DNA of 39,320 bases from Hyphomicrobiaceae bacterium (GCA_947472885.1 CANJBX010000033.1:1-39320), one strand, 5' to 3'; positions 28,129 through 37,084 are shown, counted from the stretch's first letter. The notes: generated from the letters alone by a model not told the origin. Numbers and translations: made by a program.

Positions 28129-28611
28129 TCAGCCCTTCACGCCCAGCAGTTCGACGTCGAAAATCAGCGTGGCGTTCGGCGGGATCACGCCGCCGGCGCC
28201 GCGCGCGCCGTAGCCGAGTTCAGGCGGGATAATCAGCGTGCGCTTGCCGCCGACTTTCATCGTCGCCACGCCTTCGTCCCATCCGCCGATGACGCGCTTC
28301 ATGCCAATGGGAAATTCGAACGGCTCCTTGCGGTCGACCGATGAATCGAACTTCTTGCCCTTGGCGCCGTTCTCATAGAGCCAGCCGGTGTAGTGCATGA
28401 CGCAGGTCTGGCCGGTCTTCGGCGTCGCGCCGGTGCCAACCGTGGTGTCCTCGATTTGTAGTCCCGATGGTGTTGTCATGCGCTTTCCTTGAGCCAGTGC
28501 GAAATTGGATGTGCCGGCGGCAACGAGGCCGGTCAGTGCGGCCGCGATGGTGGTTGCCGCTTCACGGCGGCTTATGCTTTCGGGATTTTTCACGATCGAG
28601 CTTCCTTGCAT
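28129..28611 (-). CDS. Tat-exported FKBP-type peptidyl-prolyl cis-trans isomerase
   Basis: A 160-residue protein. The N-terminus carries a twin-arginine signal ([17 protein letters not shown]) ending near ALAQG; the FKBP domain follows from about residue 45 ([63 protein letters not shown], and the closing [12 protein letters not shown]). The active-site Tyr, Phe, Asp and Trp positions are kept. It should be a periplasmic foldase. ATG 28611 is preceded by AGGAAG; a GTG five codons downstream is also possible. It is 59 bases after the TRAP binding-protein stop and directly before the terminator, so it is the last gene of the transcription unit that starts with thiM. Confidence 0.88.
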   Translation of the reverse strand: MQGSSIVKNPESISRREAATTIAAALTGLVAAGTSNFALAQGKRMTTPSGLQIEDTTVGTGATPKTGQTCVMHYTGWLYENGAKGKKFDSSVDRKEPFEFPIGMKRVIGGWDEGVATMKVGGKRTLIIPPELGYGARGAGGVIPPNATLIFDVELLGVKG

Positions 28612-28670
28612 GCTTCCTGCTGTCAGCCACCCATACGCCTGTCTAGCGGCAGCACGATGGCGGGTCAAAC

Positions 28671-29744
28671 CTACCCATCCCTTGCATCCAGCACGCCCTT
28701 GATCGAAATCCTCGACCATGGCGCGGTGCGTTCGCGGAAACCCACATAGGATTCGTGAATCTTCTTCGCGATCTCGCTGCGGAGGCTAAGTTCCGCCAGC
28801 ACCGCTGCGGCCTCGCGCCGCGCCGCACCGACCACATCGCTCGGAAACGCACGAACCTGCACGTTGTTCTTCGTCACCAGCGACGACAGCGCCTCGGCAT
28901 TGAGCCGCTCCATTTCCGACAGCGCGTAATTCGCCTCGACCGCGCAGGCGTGCGAAATGATCGCTTTTGTCTCCGTGTCCGCCGCGTTCCAGGCTTTCAG
29001 CGAGACGATGCACTCGCCGGTGCCGTTCGGCTTGTTGAAGCCGGGGCCGTAGTAGAGCGGCGCGACACGATAAAGCCCAAGCGCAATATCGGTGCCCGGA
29101 CCGACGAACTCCGCCGCATCGAGCAAGCCGCTCTGCATGCTGGTGAGCATCTCACCGACCGGCGTGGTCTGCGGCGTCGCACCGAGACGGCGGTACACTT
29201 CGCCGCCAAGGCCGAGTGAGCGAATCTTCAGGCCCTTCACGTCGTCGAGCGATTTTACATCCTTGCGAAACCAGCCGCCCATGCAGACGCCGGTATTGCC
29301 GCCCATGAACGGCTTGACCCCGAACGGCGCGTACAACTCATCCCACAGCGCCTGCCCGCCGCCGGCATCGACCCACGCCACATGCTCCTGCGGCGTCAGG
29401 CCGAACGGCACGGTCGTGTAGAACGCCGCCGCCGGCTGCTTGCCCTGCCAGTAGAATGCCGCGGTGTGACCCAGCTCCGCCACGCCGCCGCCGACGGCAT
29501 CCAGCACCTCGAACGCCGGCACGACTTCGCCCGCCGCGTGCACCGTGATTTGAATGCGCCCGCCCGACAGCGCCGTGATGCGCTCGGCGACGCGCTCCGC
29601 CGACATGCCCGGCCCCGGCAGGCGCTTGGGCCATGACGTCACCATGCGCCACTTGAGTGTCTGCGCACGCGCGACAGACGGCGCGGCGATAGTGCCTGCC
29701 GCGAGCAGGCCACCGCCAAGGATTTTTCTTCGATTGATGCTCAT
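28671..29744 (-). CDS. TRAP transporter substrate-binding protein, TakP-like (DctP family)
   Basis: A 357-residue periplasmic protein with a Tat signal ([19 protein letters not shown]) and a GGGAG Shine-Dalgarno before ATG 29744. The mature domain ([59 protein letters not shown]) resembles TakP-type binding proteins for 2-oxo monocarboxylates. In TakP an EW pair helps bind Na+ and ligand; here the corresponding segment reads [10 protein letters not shown], so the Trp is Phe and the ligand may differ. No DctQ/DctM membrane genes are nearby. It starts 21 bases after the thiD stop, which places it in the thiamin transcription unit. Confidence 0.87.
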   Translation of the reverse strand: MSINRRKILGGGLLAAGTIAAPSVARAQTLKWRMVTSWPKRLPGPGMSAERVAERITALSGGRIQITVHAAGEVVPAFEVLDAVGGGVAELGHTAAFYWQGKQPAAAFYTTVPFGLTPQEHVAWVDAGGGQALWDELYAPFGVKPFMGGNTGVCMGGWFRKDVKSLDDVKGLKIRSLGLGGEVYRRLGATPQTTPVGEMLTSMQSGLLDAAEFVGPGTDIALGLYRVAPLYYGPGFNKPNGTGECIVSLKAWNAADTETKAIISHACAVEANYALSEMERLNAEALSSLVTKNNVQVRAFPSDVVGAARREAAAVLAELSLRSEIAKKIHESYVGFRERTAPWSRISIKGVLDARDG

Positions 29745-29765
29745 GTTGTCTCCCATCGCAGGCGC

Positions 29766-30563
29766 TTACCACCACGCATGAAAATGATGCACCGGGCCGT
29801 GGCCCGAGCCGATTGAAATGCGGTTCGAGGCCGCAATCGCCGCCGTCACATAAACCTTCGCGGCGCGCACGGCGTCAGGCAGCGGAAGATTTTTTGCCAA
29901 TCCTGCCGCGATGGCCGACGACAGCGTGCAGCCGGTGCCATGGGTGTTCCTGGTGTCGATGCGCGGCGCGGCGAAGCGCGTCACGCTGCCCGGCGCGACC
30001 AGCAGATCGACAGCTTCGGGACCGGAGCCATGCCCGCCTTTCATCAATACGGCCTGCGCACCGCCGGCGATCAGCCGCCCGGCCTGCGCCTGCATGTCGG
30101 CTTCGTTCGCTGCAACCGGCGCATCGAGCAGCGCAGCGGCTTCCGGCAGGTTCGGCGTGATGATGCGCGCGCGTGGGATAAGTGTATTGCGCAGCGCGTC
30201 CATCGCCGCGGGATCGAGGAGCCGGTCGCCGGAGGTCGCGACCATCACCGGATCGAGTACGATATTATTGACGTGGTGGCGCGCAAGGCCATCGACAACG
30301 GCCGCGATGACACCGGCGTTCGACAGCATTCCTATTTTGACGGCATCGACCTTGAGATCGGAAAACACCGCATCGATCTGCTGCGTGACGAAGGCTGGCG
30401 GCACGTCATGGATGCCGGTGACGCCTTTGGTGTTCTGCGCGGTGAGCGCGGCAATCACCGATGCGCCATAGACGCCGAGCGCCGAGAACGTCTTGAGGTC
30501 GGCCTGGATGCCCGCGCCGCCACCGGAATCCGAACCCGCGATGGTAACGGCAATCGCGGTCAT
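29766..30563 (-). CDS. thiD: Hydroxymethylpyrimidine / phosphomethylpyrimidine kinase
   Basis: A 265-residue ribokinase-fold enzyme that phosphorylates HMP and then HMP-P to HMP-PP, the pyrimidine half of thiamin. The N-terminal [20 protein letters not shown] and the C-terminal anion hole [18 protein letters not shown] are signature motifs; [14 protein letters not shown] is also kept. Its ATG overlaps the thiE stop in an ATGA (30560-30563), so the two are translationally coupled. Confidence 0.95.
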   Translation of the reverse strand: MTAIAVTIAGSDSGGGAGIQADLKTFSALGVYGASVIAALTAQNTKGVTGIHDVPPAFVTQQIDAVFSDLKVDAVKIGMLSNAGVIAAVVDGLARHHVNNIVLDPVMVATSGDRLLDPAAMDALRNTLIPRARIITPNLPEAAALLDAPVAANEADMQAQAGRLIAGGAQAVLMKGGHGSGPEAVDLLVAPGSVTRFAAPRIDTRNTHGTGCTLSSAIAAGLAKNLPLPDAVRAAKVYVTAAIAASNRISIGSGHGPVHHFHAWW

Positions 30564-31276
30564 GATTGCCCGGCCTGCGCTTTGGCGCGGCGCTGGTCGC
30601 GCGTATCCGGCACCACAGGCGCACGCTGCATGAGCGCGGCATCGACCACGGCACGCAGTTCGCGCGCGGCGGCTGACGGGTCCGGCGATTTCGAGAGCGC
30701 GGAAATCACCGACACGCCATCAGCACCGGCCGTAATCGTGTCGGCGGCGTTGTCCTTCGTGATGCCGGCAATCGCGCACATCGGGAAATTGCCGATGCGA
30801 TAGCGGAACACCTCGACGATATCGCGCAGCCCCGTGATGCCGATGGGCGCGCGCGGATTGTTCTTCGAGCCGGTCGCGTAGACGCCGCCGATGCCGACAT
30901 AGTCGATGTCGGCGAGCGGCGCGGCCTGCGCGTGGCCGACGGTCTGGATGGTGAGACCCACGAACGGCATCGGCCCGATGCGCGCGCGCGCGTCCTTGAT
31001 GCGCATGTCGTCCTGCCCGAGATGAACGCCGTCGGCGCCCGCTTCCAGCATGACGTCGATGTTGTCGTTGATAATGAGTGGCACATGGGCGGGCAGCGCG
31101 ACCTTCACCGCCTTCGCCAGCGCGATCATGGCGCGCATGTCGCTCTGCTTGTCGCGCAGCTGGATCAGCGTCGCGCCGCCGGCGGCAACCTTGCGCGCCA
31201 GTTCCGGCAGCGGGTATCCGCCGTCGTGTTCCGGATCGACAATGGCATAGAGGCGCAGGTCGAGGTCGTCGAACAT
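30560..31276 (-). CDS. thiE: Thiamine-phosphate synthase
   Basis: A 238-residue TIM-barrel enzyme that joins HMP-PP and thiazole phosphate into thiamin phosphate. Motifs: [30 protein letters not shown] with [20 protein letters not shown] (in place of the usual GPxFxTxTK) and CAIAGIT. The GGVYATGSK variant and VGLTIQTV instead of IGxSxH are typical of an alphaproteobacterial branch. I chose ATG 31276; GTG 31288 would add four residues. It begins 18 bases after the thiM stop and overlaps thiD by four bases. Confidence 0.93.
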   Translation of the reverse strand: MFDDLDLRLYAIVDPEHDGGYPLPELARKVAAGGATLIQLRDKQSDMRAMIALAKAVKVALPAHVPLIINDNIDVMLEAGADGVHLGQDDMRIKDARARIGPMPFVGLTIQTVGHAQAAPLADIDYVGIGGVYATGSKNNPRAPIGITGLRDIVEVFRYRIGNFPMCAIAGITKDNAADTITAGADGVSVISALSKSPDPSAAARELRAVVDAALMQRAPVVPDTRDQRRAKAQAGQS

Positions 31277-31294
31277 GGGACTACTCACTGCGGA

Positions 31295-32080
31295 CTATAC
31301 GACGCGCGCGTGTTCGATGAGCGCCGTACCATCGAGGTTGTGCAGCACGTCGAGAATATTGACCGCGAGCGACCCCGGCCCCTGGGATTGCTTCGCGGCA
31401 AGTTGTCCGGCGACGCCGAGGATCAGCAGTCCGGCGGCGGTCGCGACCCAGGCGTCCTTCTCGACCGCGAGGCACGCGCCGATGATGCAGCTGCCGGCGC
31501 AACCCATCGCCGTTACCCTGACCATCAGCGGGTCGCCATTGGTGATGCAGACCAGCCGGCCGTAGTCCATCACGATGTCGGCCTCGCCGGTCAGCCCGAC
31601 AATGGTGTTGTGCAGGGCCGAAAACCGCGACAGCGTCGCGCCTTCCACATCGGTGCCGGCGAGCGCGGTGAATTCGGCGCGGTTGAGCCGCACCGCGCGG
31701 GGATGCTTCTCCAGCAGCAGCTGGGCATAGGCGGTGCGCGGCGGCGAGCGCTCGACGAATACCGGATCGAGCAGCCATGGCTTGTTCTGCTTTACCATCA
31801 CGTCGATGGCGATATCGGCGGCCTTGCGGCGCTCGGCGTCGAACGTCCCGAGGTTGACCAGCAGCGCATCGGCGCTCAGGGCGAACTGGCCGACTTCCTC
31901 CGGCGCAATCGTCATCGACGGAATGGCGCCGACGGCGAGCAGCATGTTGGCGGAAAAATTCTGCGCCACCGCATTGGTGATGCAGTGGATGCGCGGCGTC
32001 CGCACGCGGATGCGCTCCAGGATCGCCGCGGCGGCCATGGGAATTTCTTTGGACGTAATGGGTCTGTCGGGCGACAGCAT
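31295..32080 (-). CDS. thiM: Hydroxyethylthiazole kinase
   Basis: A 261-residue ribokinase-like enzyme that phosphorylates salvaged hydroxyethylthiazole. Motifs: HCITNAVAQNFSANMLLAVG near the N-terminus, LLDPVFVERSPPRT, and VTAMGCAGSCIIGACLA with the catalytic Cys. The start at ATG 32080 lies six bases after GGAGGGAG, which is the 3' end of the TPP aptamer; an alternative ATG at 32038 is outside the riboswitch. With thiE and thiD but no thiC, thiG or thiS in view, the cluster is suited to salvage of HMP and thiazole. Confidence 0.93.
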   Translation of the reverse strand: MLSPDRPITSKEIPMAAAAILERIRVRTPRIHCITNAVAQNFSANMLLAVGAIPSMTIAPEEVGQFALSADALLVNLGTFDAERRKAADIAIDVMVKQNKPWLLDPVFVERSPPRTAYAQLLLEKHPRAVRLNRAEFTALAGTDVEGATLSRFSALHNTIVGLTGEADIVMDYGRLVCITNGDPLMVRVTAMGCAGSCIIGACLAVEKDAWVATAAGLLILGVAGQLAAKQSQGPGSLAVNILDVLHNLDGTALIEHARVV

Positions 32081-32176
32081 CTCAAACTCCCTCCGCCGGC
32101 ATAACCCGGATCAGGTTCAATGGGTTGGCTCGCGCCTCTCAGCCCAACGGACGATCCGCCGGGCACCCCATGAGAT
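32079..32176 (-). promoter_or_regulatory. TPP riboswitch (THI element) controlling thiM
   Basis: Read on the minus strand, the conserved blocks appear in order: GGGGTGCCCGGCGG, GGGCTGAGAG, AACCCATTGAACCTGATCCG and GGTTATGCCGGCGGAGGGA. The closing P1 helix can form from ATCTCA (minus strand of 32171-32176) and TGAGAT (minus strand of 32079-32084), the latter including the AT of the thiM start codon. GGAGGGAG, the aptamer's 3' segment, doubles as the Shine-Dalgarno. Ligand binding should therefore hide the ribosome site directly. Confidence 0.93.
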
Positions 32177-32313
32177 TGCGCCCCATATCTAACGCCAAGC
32201 GGCGGCAGGTTCAATACGCCGGTTCAACACGCCGAAAGACGGTTGTCACCGCCCGCCCCGGCGGCGTGTAATGGGACAAAATCGCAAGAGTCGGAACAGC
32301 CGGAGGAAATGCC

Positions 32314-33402
32314 ATGGCGGCGCAGCTCGAACACAGCACACATTTTCATCATGCAGGCTGCGGCTGCGGGCCATCGCGGCGCGGGGTGCTGGCGGGACTG
32401 GGTGCGGCCGGCATCGCGGCTTCCCTGCCCGGTTCAGGACTGGCGCAAGGCGCAGCGCCCGCGCTGATCGACACCCATCATCATTTCTATCCGCCGGCCT
32501 ACCAGAAGGCGTTTGCCGACTGGGAGAGCAAATTCAAATTGCCGCCATCGAGGGTGCAAAACGAATGGACCCGCGAGAAGGCGGTCGAGGCAATTGACAA
32601 GAACGGCATCAGGAGCGCACTCCTATCGCTGCCCTCCACCGCCGGCCTGTGGTTCAACGCCGGCAATGAAGCCGCCGCCACGATGGTGCGCACCTGCAAC
32701 GACTTCGCCGCCGACATGGTGCGCGACTATCCCGGCCGCTTCGGCCTGTTCGCGCCGCTGTCGATGATGGACACCGACACGACCTTGAAGGAAATCGCTT
32801 ACGTGTTCGATACGCTGAAAGCCGACGGCGTCGGGCTGCAATCGAACTATGGCGACAAGTGGCTCGGCCACGAATCCTACAAGCCGGTGTTCGACGAACT
32901 CAACCGCCGCAAGGCCGTCGTCTATATCCATCCGCTGGTTGCCGCCTGCTGCGGCAACATCAGCGTCGGCGCGTTCCCCGCCGTGATCGAAGTTCCGCAT
33001 GACACCACGCGCACGGTCACGAGCCTGCTCCTCTCCGGCGCATTCGCACGCTGGCGCGACATCCGCTGGCTGCTGTCCCACGCCGGCGGCACCGTCCCGA
33101 TGATGGCCGGGCGCATCAATGCGTTCTATGCCAACAACCCCAAGCGTCCGGAATTCGCCCCGGACGGCATCGAGGCCGAGTTGCGCAAGCTCTATTACGA
33201 CACCGCCAACGCGACCTTCGGCCCCAACATGACGGCGCTCCTGAAATTCGCGCCGGTGTCGCAAGTCACCTATGGCACGGACTATCCGTATTTCGCGCTC
33301 GACCAGACGGCGGGCCTCAGGCAACTCGGCCTGTCCGACGCCGACCTGAAGGCCATCGAAAGCGGGAATGCCATCAGGCTCGTCCCCCGCATGAAAAGTT
33401 AG
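32314..33402 (+). CDS. Tat-exported amidohydrolase family 2 (ACMSD-like)
   Basis: A 362-residue protein with a twin-arginine leader ([20 protein letters not shown]), GGAGG before ATG 32314, and a metal-dependent TIM barrel. Metal-binding motifs: DTHHHFYPP after the signal, [21 protein letters not shown] and YGTDYPY. The order matches amidohydrolase_2 decarboxylases and hydrolases (ACMSD, gamma-resorcylate decarboxylase group). The Cys/His-rich segment before the signal ([10 protein letters not shown]) is unusual. It would act in the periplasm; the substrate is unknown. It is divergent from the thiamin operon. Confidence 0.87.
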   Translation: MAAQLEHSTHFHHAGCGCGPSRRGVLAGLGAAGIAASLPGSGLAQGAAPALIDTHHHFYPPAYQKAFADWESKFKLPPSRVQNEWTREKAVEAIDKNGIRSALLSLPSTAGLWFNAGNEAAATMVRTCNDFAADMVRDYPGRFGLFAPLSMMDTDTTLKEIAYVFDTLKADGVGLQSNYGDKWLGHESYKPVFDELNRRKAVVYIHPLVAACCGNISVGAFPAVIEVPHDTTRTVTSLLLSGAFARWRDIRWLLSHAGGTVPMMAGRINAFYANNPKRPEFAPDGIEAELRKLYYDTANATFGPNMTALLKFAPVSQVTYGTDYPYFALDQTAGLRQLGLSDADLKAIESGNAIRLVPRMKS

Positions 33403-33436
33403 CGTGATTCGGACTCCGCGCGGCGTCGGCGGTGCG

Positions 33437-33543
33437 CCCCCTCTCCCCATTGGGGAGAGGGTTGGGGTGAGGGGGTTTTAATCTATCGTGAGACCTTAAC
33501 CCCTCACCCGGCGCTGCGCGCCGACCTCTCCCTATGGGAGAGG
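33437..33543. repeat. Palindromic intergenic element, copy B
   Basis: CCCTCTCCCCATTGGGGAGAGGG is followed by a GGGGTGAGGGGG segment, an AT-rich centre, then CCCCTCACCC and ACCTCTCCCTATGGGAGAGGT. The same motif order occurs in the longer copy at 27189-27350, with a different and shorter centre. Confidence 0.7.
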
Positions 33544-33626
33544 TGAAAAGAGCGGAGCCACAACACCGATCCCCGCTTGCCACGACCGTCCGATTTTGCT
33601 GCATTGCGTGAGATACGGAGGCGCGC

Positions 33627-33863
33627 ATGGTTCCCTTTTTCGTCCAGATCAAATGTCAACTTGGCCGCAGCTATGAAGTGGCGAATGCGCTCGCGGATGC
33701 CGAGATCGCGTCGGAGATCTACTCGACCGCCGGGCAGTTCGATCTGCTGGTGAAATTCTATGTCGAACAGGCAACCGACATCGGCCACTTCGTCAACGAA
33801 AAGGTCCAGAAGCTTCCCGGCATTCAGGACACGCAGACAATGATCTGCTTCAAGGCGTTCTGA
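33627..33863 (+). CDS. Stand-alone Lrp/AsnC ligand-binding (RAM) domain protein
   Basis: A 78-residue protein consisting of only the RAM/AsnC ligand-binding beta-alpha-beta fold: FFVQIKCQLGRSYEVANALA, EIYSTAGQFDLLVKFYVE and LPGIQDTQTMICFKAF, with the Gly of STAGQFD at the effector interface. It has no helix-turn-helix, so it does not bind DNA on its own. Such SraA/DUF-type orphan domains form dimers or larger rings and may sense amino acids or modulate full-length Lrp proteins. GGAG lies about seven bases before ATG 33627. Confidence 0.88.
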   Translation: MVPFFVQIKCQLGRSYEVANALADAEIASEIYSTAGQFDLLVKFYVEQATDIGHFVNEKVQKLPGIQDTQTMICFKAF

Positions 33864-33879
33864 GCGTCCAGAACTCCGG

Positions 33880-34131
33880 TTAAGGCGCCACCGGAGCAAC
33901 GCTGCCTTTTGCGGGCCGCTCAACTGACGATGCGCTTGCGTCTCTGGCGCAGGATATCGGCGACGCTCCATCCGGCAGACGGCATCGCTGTGCCGCTTTT
34001 TCCCGCGACTCCGCATACACGACAAGCGCAAAAAGCGCGACGGCGAACAAAAGCAGCGCGCCATTGGCTACGGTCGAGCGAGCCTTGGCGGACTCTCGTG
34101 CGGACGGCCGCCGATCATACCTGTCAGTCAT
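33880..34131 (-). CDS. Small single-helix membrane protein (hypothetical)
   Basis: An 83-residue ORF with a basic N-terminus, one hydrophobic helix (GALLLFAVALFALVVYA), a charged segment and a short Ala/Pro-rich tail with two cysteines. No family or Shine-Dalgarno is recognised. It lies downstream of two other small minus-strand genes and may belong to that unit. Confidence 0.4.
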   Translation of the reverse strand: MTDRYDRRPSARESAKARSTVANGALLLFAVALFALVVYAESREKAAQRCRLPDGASPISCARDASASSVERPAKGSVAPVAP

Positions 34132-34188
34132 CTGCGAGCATCCGGGTCGCGTTTGTCAGCACATTCAGGCTGCTCCGCCGTCCGAACT

Positions 34189-34371
34189 TCAAAAAATGAT
34201 GAAGAGCGCCACGGCCGCCGCCACAAGCAGAAGGGTAAAAATGAAAGTTGCGGTCTCCGCGACAAATCGAGCAAGCGCAACAGCCGGCCGATCGACGAAG
34301 GCGTCGCGGCCCGAAATGCTCCCCGTTTGCCCGAATGTTTCAGGCCAGCGGTGCTTCGCGGACCATTTCAT
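34189..34371 (-). CDS. 60-residue small membrane protein (hypothetical)
   Basis: Starting at ATG 34371, it has a soluble N-terminal part (KWSAKHRWPETFGQTGSISG) and a strongly hydrophobic C-terminal helix (FIFTLLLVAAAVALFIIF) that ends the protein, as in tail-anchored proteins. Its ATG overlaps the TGA of the preceding ORF as ATGA, a sign of translational coupling. No family recognised. Confidence 0.5.
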   Translation of the reverse strand: MKWSAKHRWPETFGQTGSISGRDAFVDRPAVALARFVAETATFIFTLLLVAAAVALFIIF

Positions 34372-34604
34372 GGTGTGGGCCATATCGGCTTTGCGCGAGA
34401 AAGGCGCGCGCGGGCAAGGCCGTGCTTTTCACGCCATTTCGGACCCGGCCCCCGCATGTAAAACTGCTCGGGTTGATAGGTATCCGAATTGTCGAACGAC
34501 ACGCGAACCCGTTCCGCAACGATCGCGTAAAGCTTCGCCAGTCGGGCAGGAAGCAAGCGCATCGCGACCGACGCTTGTTCTTCCGCATTGCCGTTTTTAC
34601 GCAT
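34368..34604 (-). CDS. 78-residue basic hypothetical protein
   Basis: ATG 34604 is preceded by GGAGG at a six-base spacing. The product is basic (MRKNGNAEEQASVAMRLLPA at the N-terminus, KWREKHGLARARLSRAK near the C-terminus) with no helix-turn-helix or export signal evident. The frame is open further upstream to 34796 but only the part from 34604 has a ribosome site. It is coupled by ATGA to the 34189-34371 gene. Function unknown. Confidence 0.5.
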   Translation of the reverse strand: MRKNGNAEEQASVAMRLLPARLAKLYAIVAERVRVSFDNSDTYQPEQFYMRGPGPKWREKHGLARARLSRAKPIWPTP

Positions 34605-34746
34605 TGCGACCTCCACAGGTCTCGACACAGGCCCCTTCCGGAGCGGCCGGTACCCAGGATATCTGCACGCGGAGGCATATAAATGCGATGTGGAAGCCGG
34701 ACCTTTTGCATAAAGGCGAAATATAAGGTCGGCTAACCCACGATCA

Positions 34747-35744
34747 CTATTGCTGCTCGATCCCTGACTCGGCGACGTTCTTCTGCCACGTCGCAATGTC
34801 CTTCAGGAAAAACGCCTGCGCTTCGTCAGATCTGGTGATCCAGACATCGCTGCCAAAGCTCGTGAGAAACTGCCTAGTTTCCGGCGTCGCCAATACGGCG
34901 GCAAACCACTTGTTGATCTGCTCGACAATCGCGTTCGGCGTTTCGGCCGGTACCGTCGCCGCGAACCAGCCGATCAGATTGAATTGCGGATAGCCCTGCT
35001 CCCCCATGGTCGGCAGGTTCGGCGCCATGTCCATGCGCGTACCGGAGCAGATCGCCAGCAGACGCACGCGCCCCTGCGACGCCTGCATCGACGCCATCTG
35101 CGGGTCCTGGAACGAATAATCCACGATGCCGTTTTGCATCTCGCGGATCACATCCTGTCCGTTCTTGTATTGAACCTCGACCGCACCGATGTTTTCCGCC
35201 TTGTTGTAAAGCGCGCCCGCGATCCGGCTCTGGGTCGAACTCGAACCGTAGGTGCTTTGCCGCCTTTGGCTTTCATCGCAACGGTGAGGTCAGCAACCGT
35301 CATGTAAGGCGATTGCACCGGCACCACCAGCATGAAGGCCTGCCGGTTGATGGTCGCGGCAACCCGCAACTGCTTGCCTGCATCGAAGGGCGGCTGCTTG
35401 AGCAGCGCCTGGCTGGCGGCGATGCCTGAGCCCGCATGCACGAGGATGGTATAGCCGTCAGGCTTGGCGCGCGTCGTGTATTCGATGGCGATGTTGCCGG
35501 TCGCGCCGGGCTTGTTCTCGACCAGGACCGTGCGGCCCGCGAGCGGCCGGACTTTCTCCGCGAAGTAACGCACCATGACGTCGGCGCCGGAGCCGGGCGG
35601 GAAGCCGGAAATGAAATGAATGTCCTGACCGGGATAGGACTGGGCCTGCGCTGCACCCACAGTGAATGCGATCAGCGACGCCATCAGAACAGCGGCGATA
35701 GCGCGGCCGCCAGTAAGGCTCTTGCGAAGCGCGGACGTTCCCAT
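34747..35744 (-). pseudogene. Bug-family (TTT) periplasmic binding protein, single-base frameshift
   Basis: ATG 35744 opens a signal peptide (AVLMASLIAFTVGAAQAQ) and Bug domain (ISGFPPGSGADVMVRYFAEK, LVENKPGATGNIAIEY, AKPDGYTILV). The frame breaks after MKAKGGKA near 35252 and continues in another frame as YGSSSTQSRIAGALYNKAEN, then VIREMQNGIVDYSF and LPTMGEQGYPQFNLIGW to 34747. One missing base at about 35246-35252 accounts for it. The joined product is about 332 residues, which is full length. No membrane subunits of the transporter are encoded nearby. The C-terminal part could in theory be translated alone from ATG 35151 but would lack the signal peptide. Confidence 0.85.
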
Positions 35745-35882
35745 TTTCAGTTCTTTTCAATTCCCGGCGGGCGTTGCCGCCGGGGCGCACTGAACTGACG
35801 CCGCGTAACTATATCTCCCCGTCCGCAGGTGCCAAGCCGTGCAGGCGTCGCATCAGCACTGCACTGGCCGTCTTGAGGCCGG

Positions 35883-36809
35883 CTACTCTGCCGCAGCCGT
35901 TCCTTCGAGGATGCGCCGTGCCGCGATGCCGTTGACGCGTTCGCGCCAGATCACGAACAGGCCGCACGCGACCACGATCCCCGCGCCGACATAGACGAAC
36001 AGGCTCGGCAATTCGCCAAACACGAAATAGCCGATCAGGAACGCCCACAGCATTGCCGTATAATCAAACGGCGTGATGACCGACGTCGGCGCGTAGCGAT
36101 AGCTCTCGGTGAGCACGATGTGCGACAGGCCGCCCAGCACACCAATCGCCGCCAGCATGAGAAATTCTCCCGTCGAAGGCGTCGTCCAGCCGAACGGCAA
36201 CGAGCACAGGCCGGCGATCATGCAGATCAGCGAGAAGTAGAACACGATCGACGACGTCGTTTCAGTGTCGGTCAGGCGGCGGGTCTGGATCACCGTACCG
36301 GCATTCGAGAACGCGCCGAGCAATGCGCAGATCGCGCCGACGGTGCGCTCCGCCGTGCCGACATAGAACAGACTCCAGACATCGAGATAGGGCCACAGCA
36401 TCACGATGACGCCGCAGAAGCCGAACGCCACCGCCGACCAGCGGTAGGCCCGCACGCGCTCCTTGAGGATCAGTGCCGCCATGGCGACGGTGATGAGCGG
36501 CGAGGCGAACGCAATCGCCGTGGAATCCATCAGCGGCAGCCGCGCCAGCGCCGCGAAATTCAGGAACATGCCGAGGATGCCCTGCCCGCCGCGGAAGATG
36601 TGTCCGGGCAGCCGGCGGGTCGTCACCGCCGCCCGCAGTTCCCGCCGCCACGCATAGATCAACACCACCACCAGCAGCGCGAAGGCGCTGCGGAAAAACA
36701 CCACCTGCCCCAGCGGAAATTTCTGGCCGGCAATGCGGATGAACGCACTCATTGCCGCGAAAAGCAGCACCGAGACGAGCTTGAGCATGATGGCTGTGGC
36801 GATATTCAT
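35883..36809 (-). CDS. DMT-superfamily EamA transporter
   Basis: A 308-residue membrane protein with ten predicted helices in two EamA repeats: FRSAFALLVVVLIYAWRREL, then MDSTAIAFASPLITVAMAAL in the first, and LTESYRYAPTSVITPFDYTA with ALWAFLIGYFVFGE-like helices in the second. Such proteins export metabolites or amino acids by exchange; the substrate is not predictable. I chose ATG 36809 over the frame's earlier start at 36905, which would add a hydrophilic, Arg-rich stretch. It is divergent from the alpha/beta hydrolase gene. Confidence 0.87.
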   Translation of the reverse strand: MNIATAIMLKLVSVLLFAAMSAFIRIAGQKFPLGQVVFFRSAFALLVVVLIYAWRRELRAAVTTRRLPGHIFRGGQGILGMFLNFAALARLPLMDSTAIAFASPLITVAMAALILKERVRAYRWSAVAFGFCGVIVMLWPYLDVWSLFYVGTAERTVGAICALLGAFSNAGTVIQTRRLTDTETTSSIVFYFSLICMIAGLCSLPFGWTTPSTGEFLMLAAIGVLGGLSHIVLTESYRYAPTSVITPFDYTAMLWAFLIGYFVFGELPSLFVYVGAGIVVACGLFVIWRERVNGIAARRILEGTAAAE

Positions 36810-36935
36810 CCGCGAATCGAGACTTTGCCTATGGCGTTGGTTGGGGGCAGGAAAACAGGCTTTGCGCGGTGCGTGGAACGCGCAGCGCAAATGGGATCCG
36901 CACACGTCTTGGCACGGCGAATCGCTCCCTCAAAG

Positions 36936-36950
36936 GCATGTTAGACATGC
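36936..36950. promoter_or_regulatory. Operator-like palindrome GCATGT-TAG-ACATGC
   Basis: A perfect 6-base-arm inverted repeat with a TAG spacer, between the divergent DMT and hydrolase genes. A near copy (TATGT-TAG-ACGTA, one mismatch between its arms) lies at 37057-37069, 120 bases away. The pair could bind one regulator cooperatively. Confidence 0.35.
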
Positions 36951-37084
36951 GCATCCGGCCTGCGCTAACCCCCGTCAGACGTTGCCGAAAAGTCACCCTC
37001 CGGCAAGCAATTCACAAACGGGAAACTCCTTGTTTACAGCGCCGTATTTCCCCCGGTATGTTAGACGTAGAACCCTTCAGGCTG

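Noticed and set aside
30932-32104. 390-codon plus-strand frame opposite thiE/thiM
   Set aside because: Lies across two recognised genes and the riboswitch and has no protein-like features.
33874-33896. Hairpin CTCCGGT...ACCGGAG after the RAM-domain gene as a terminator
   Set aside because: The stem is only 7 bp with a 9-base loop and no T-run on either strand.
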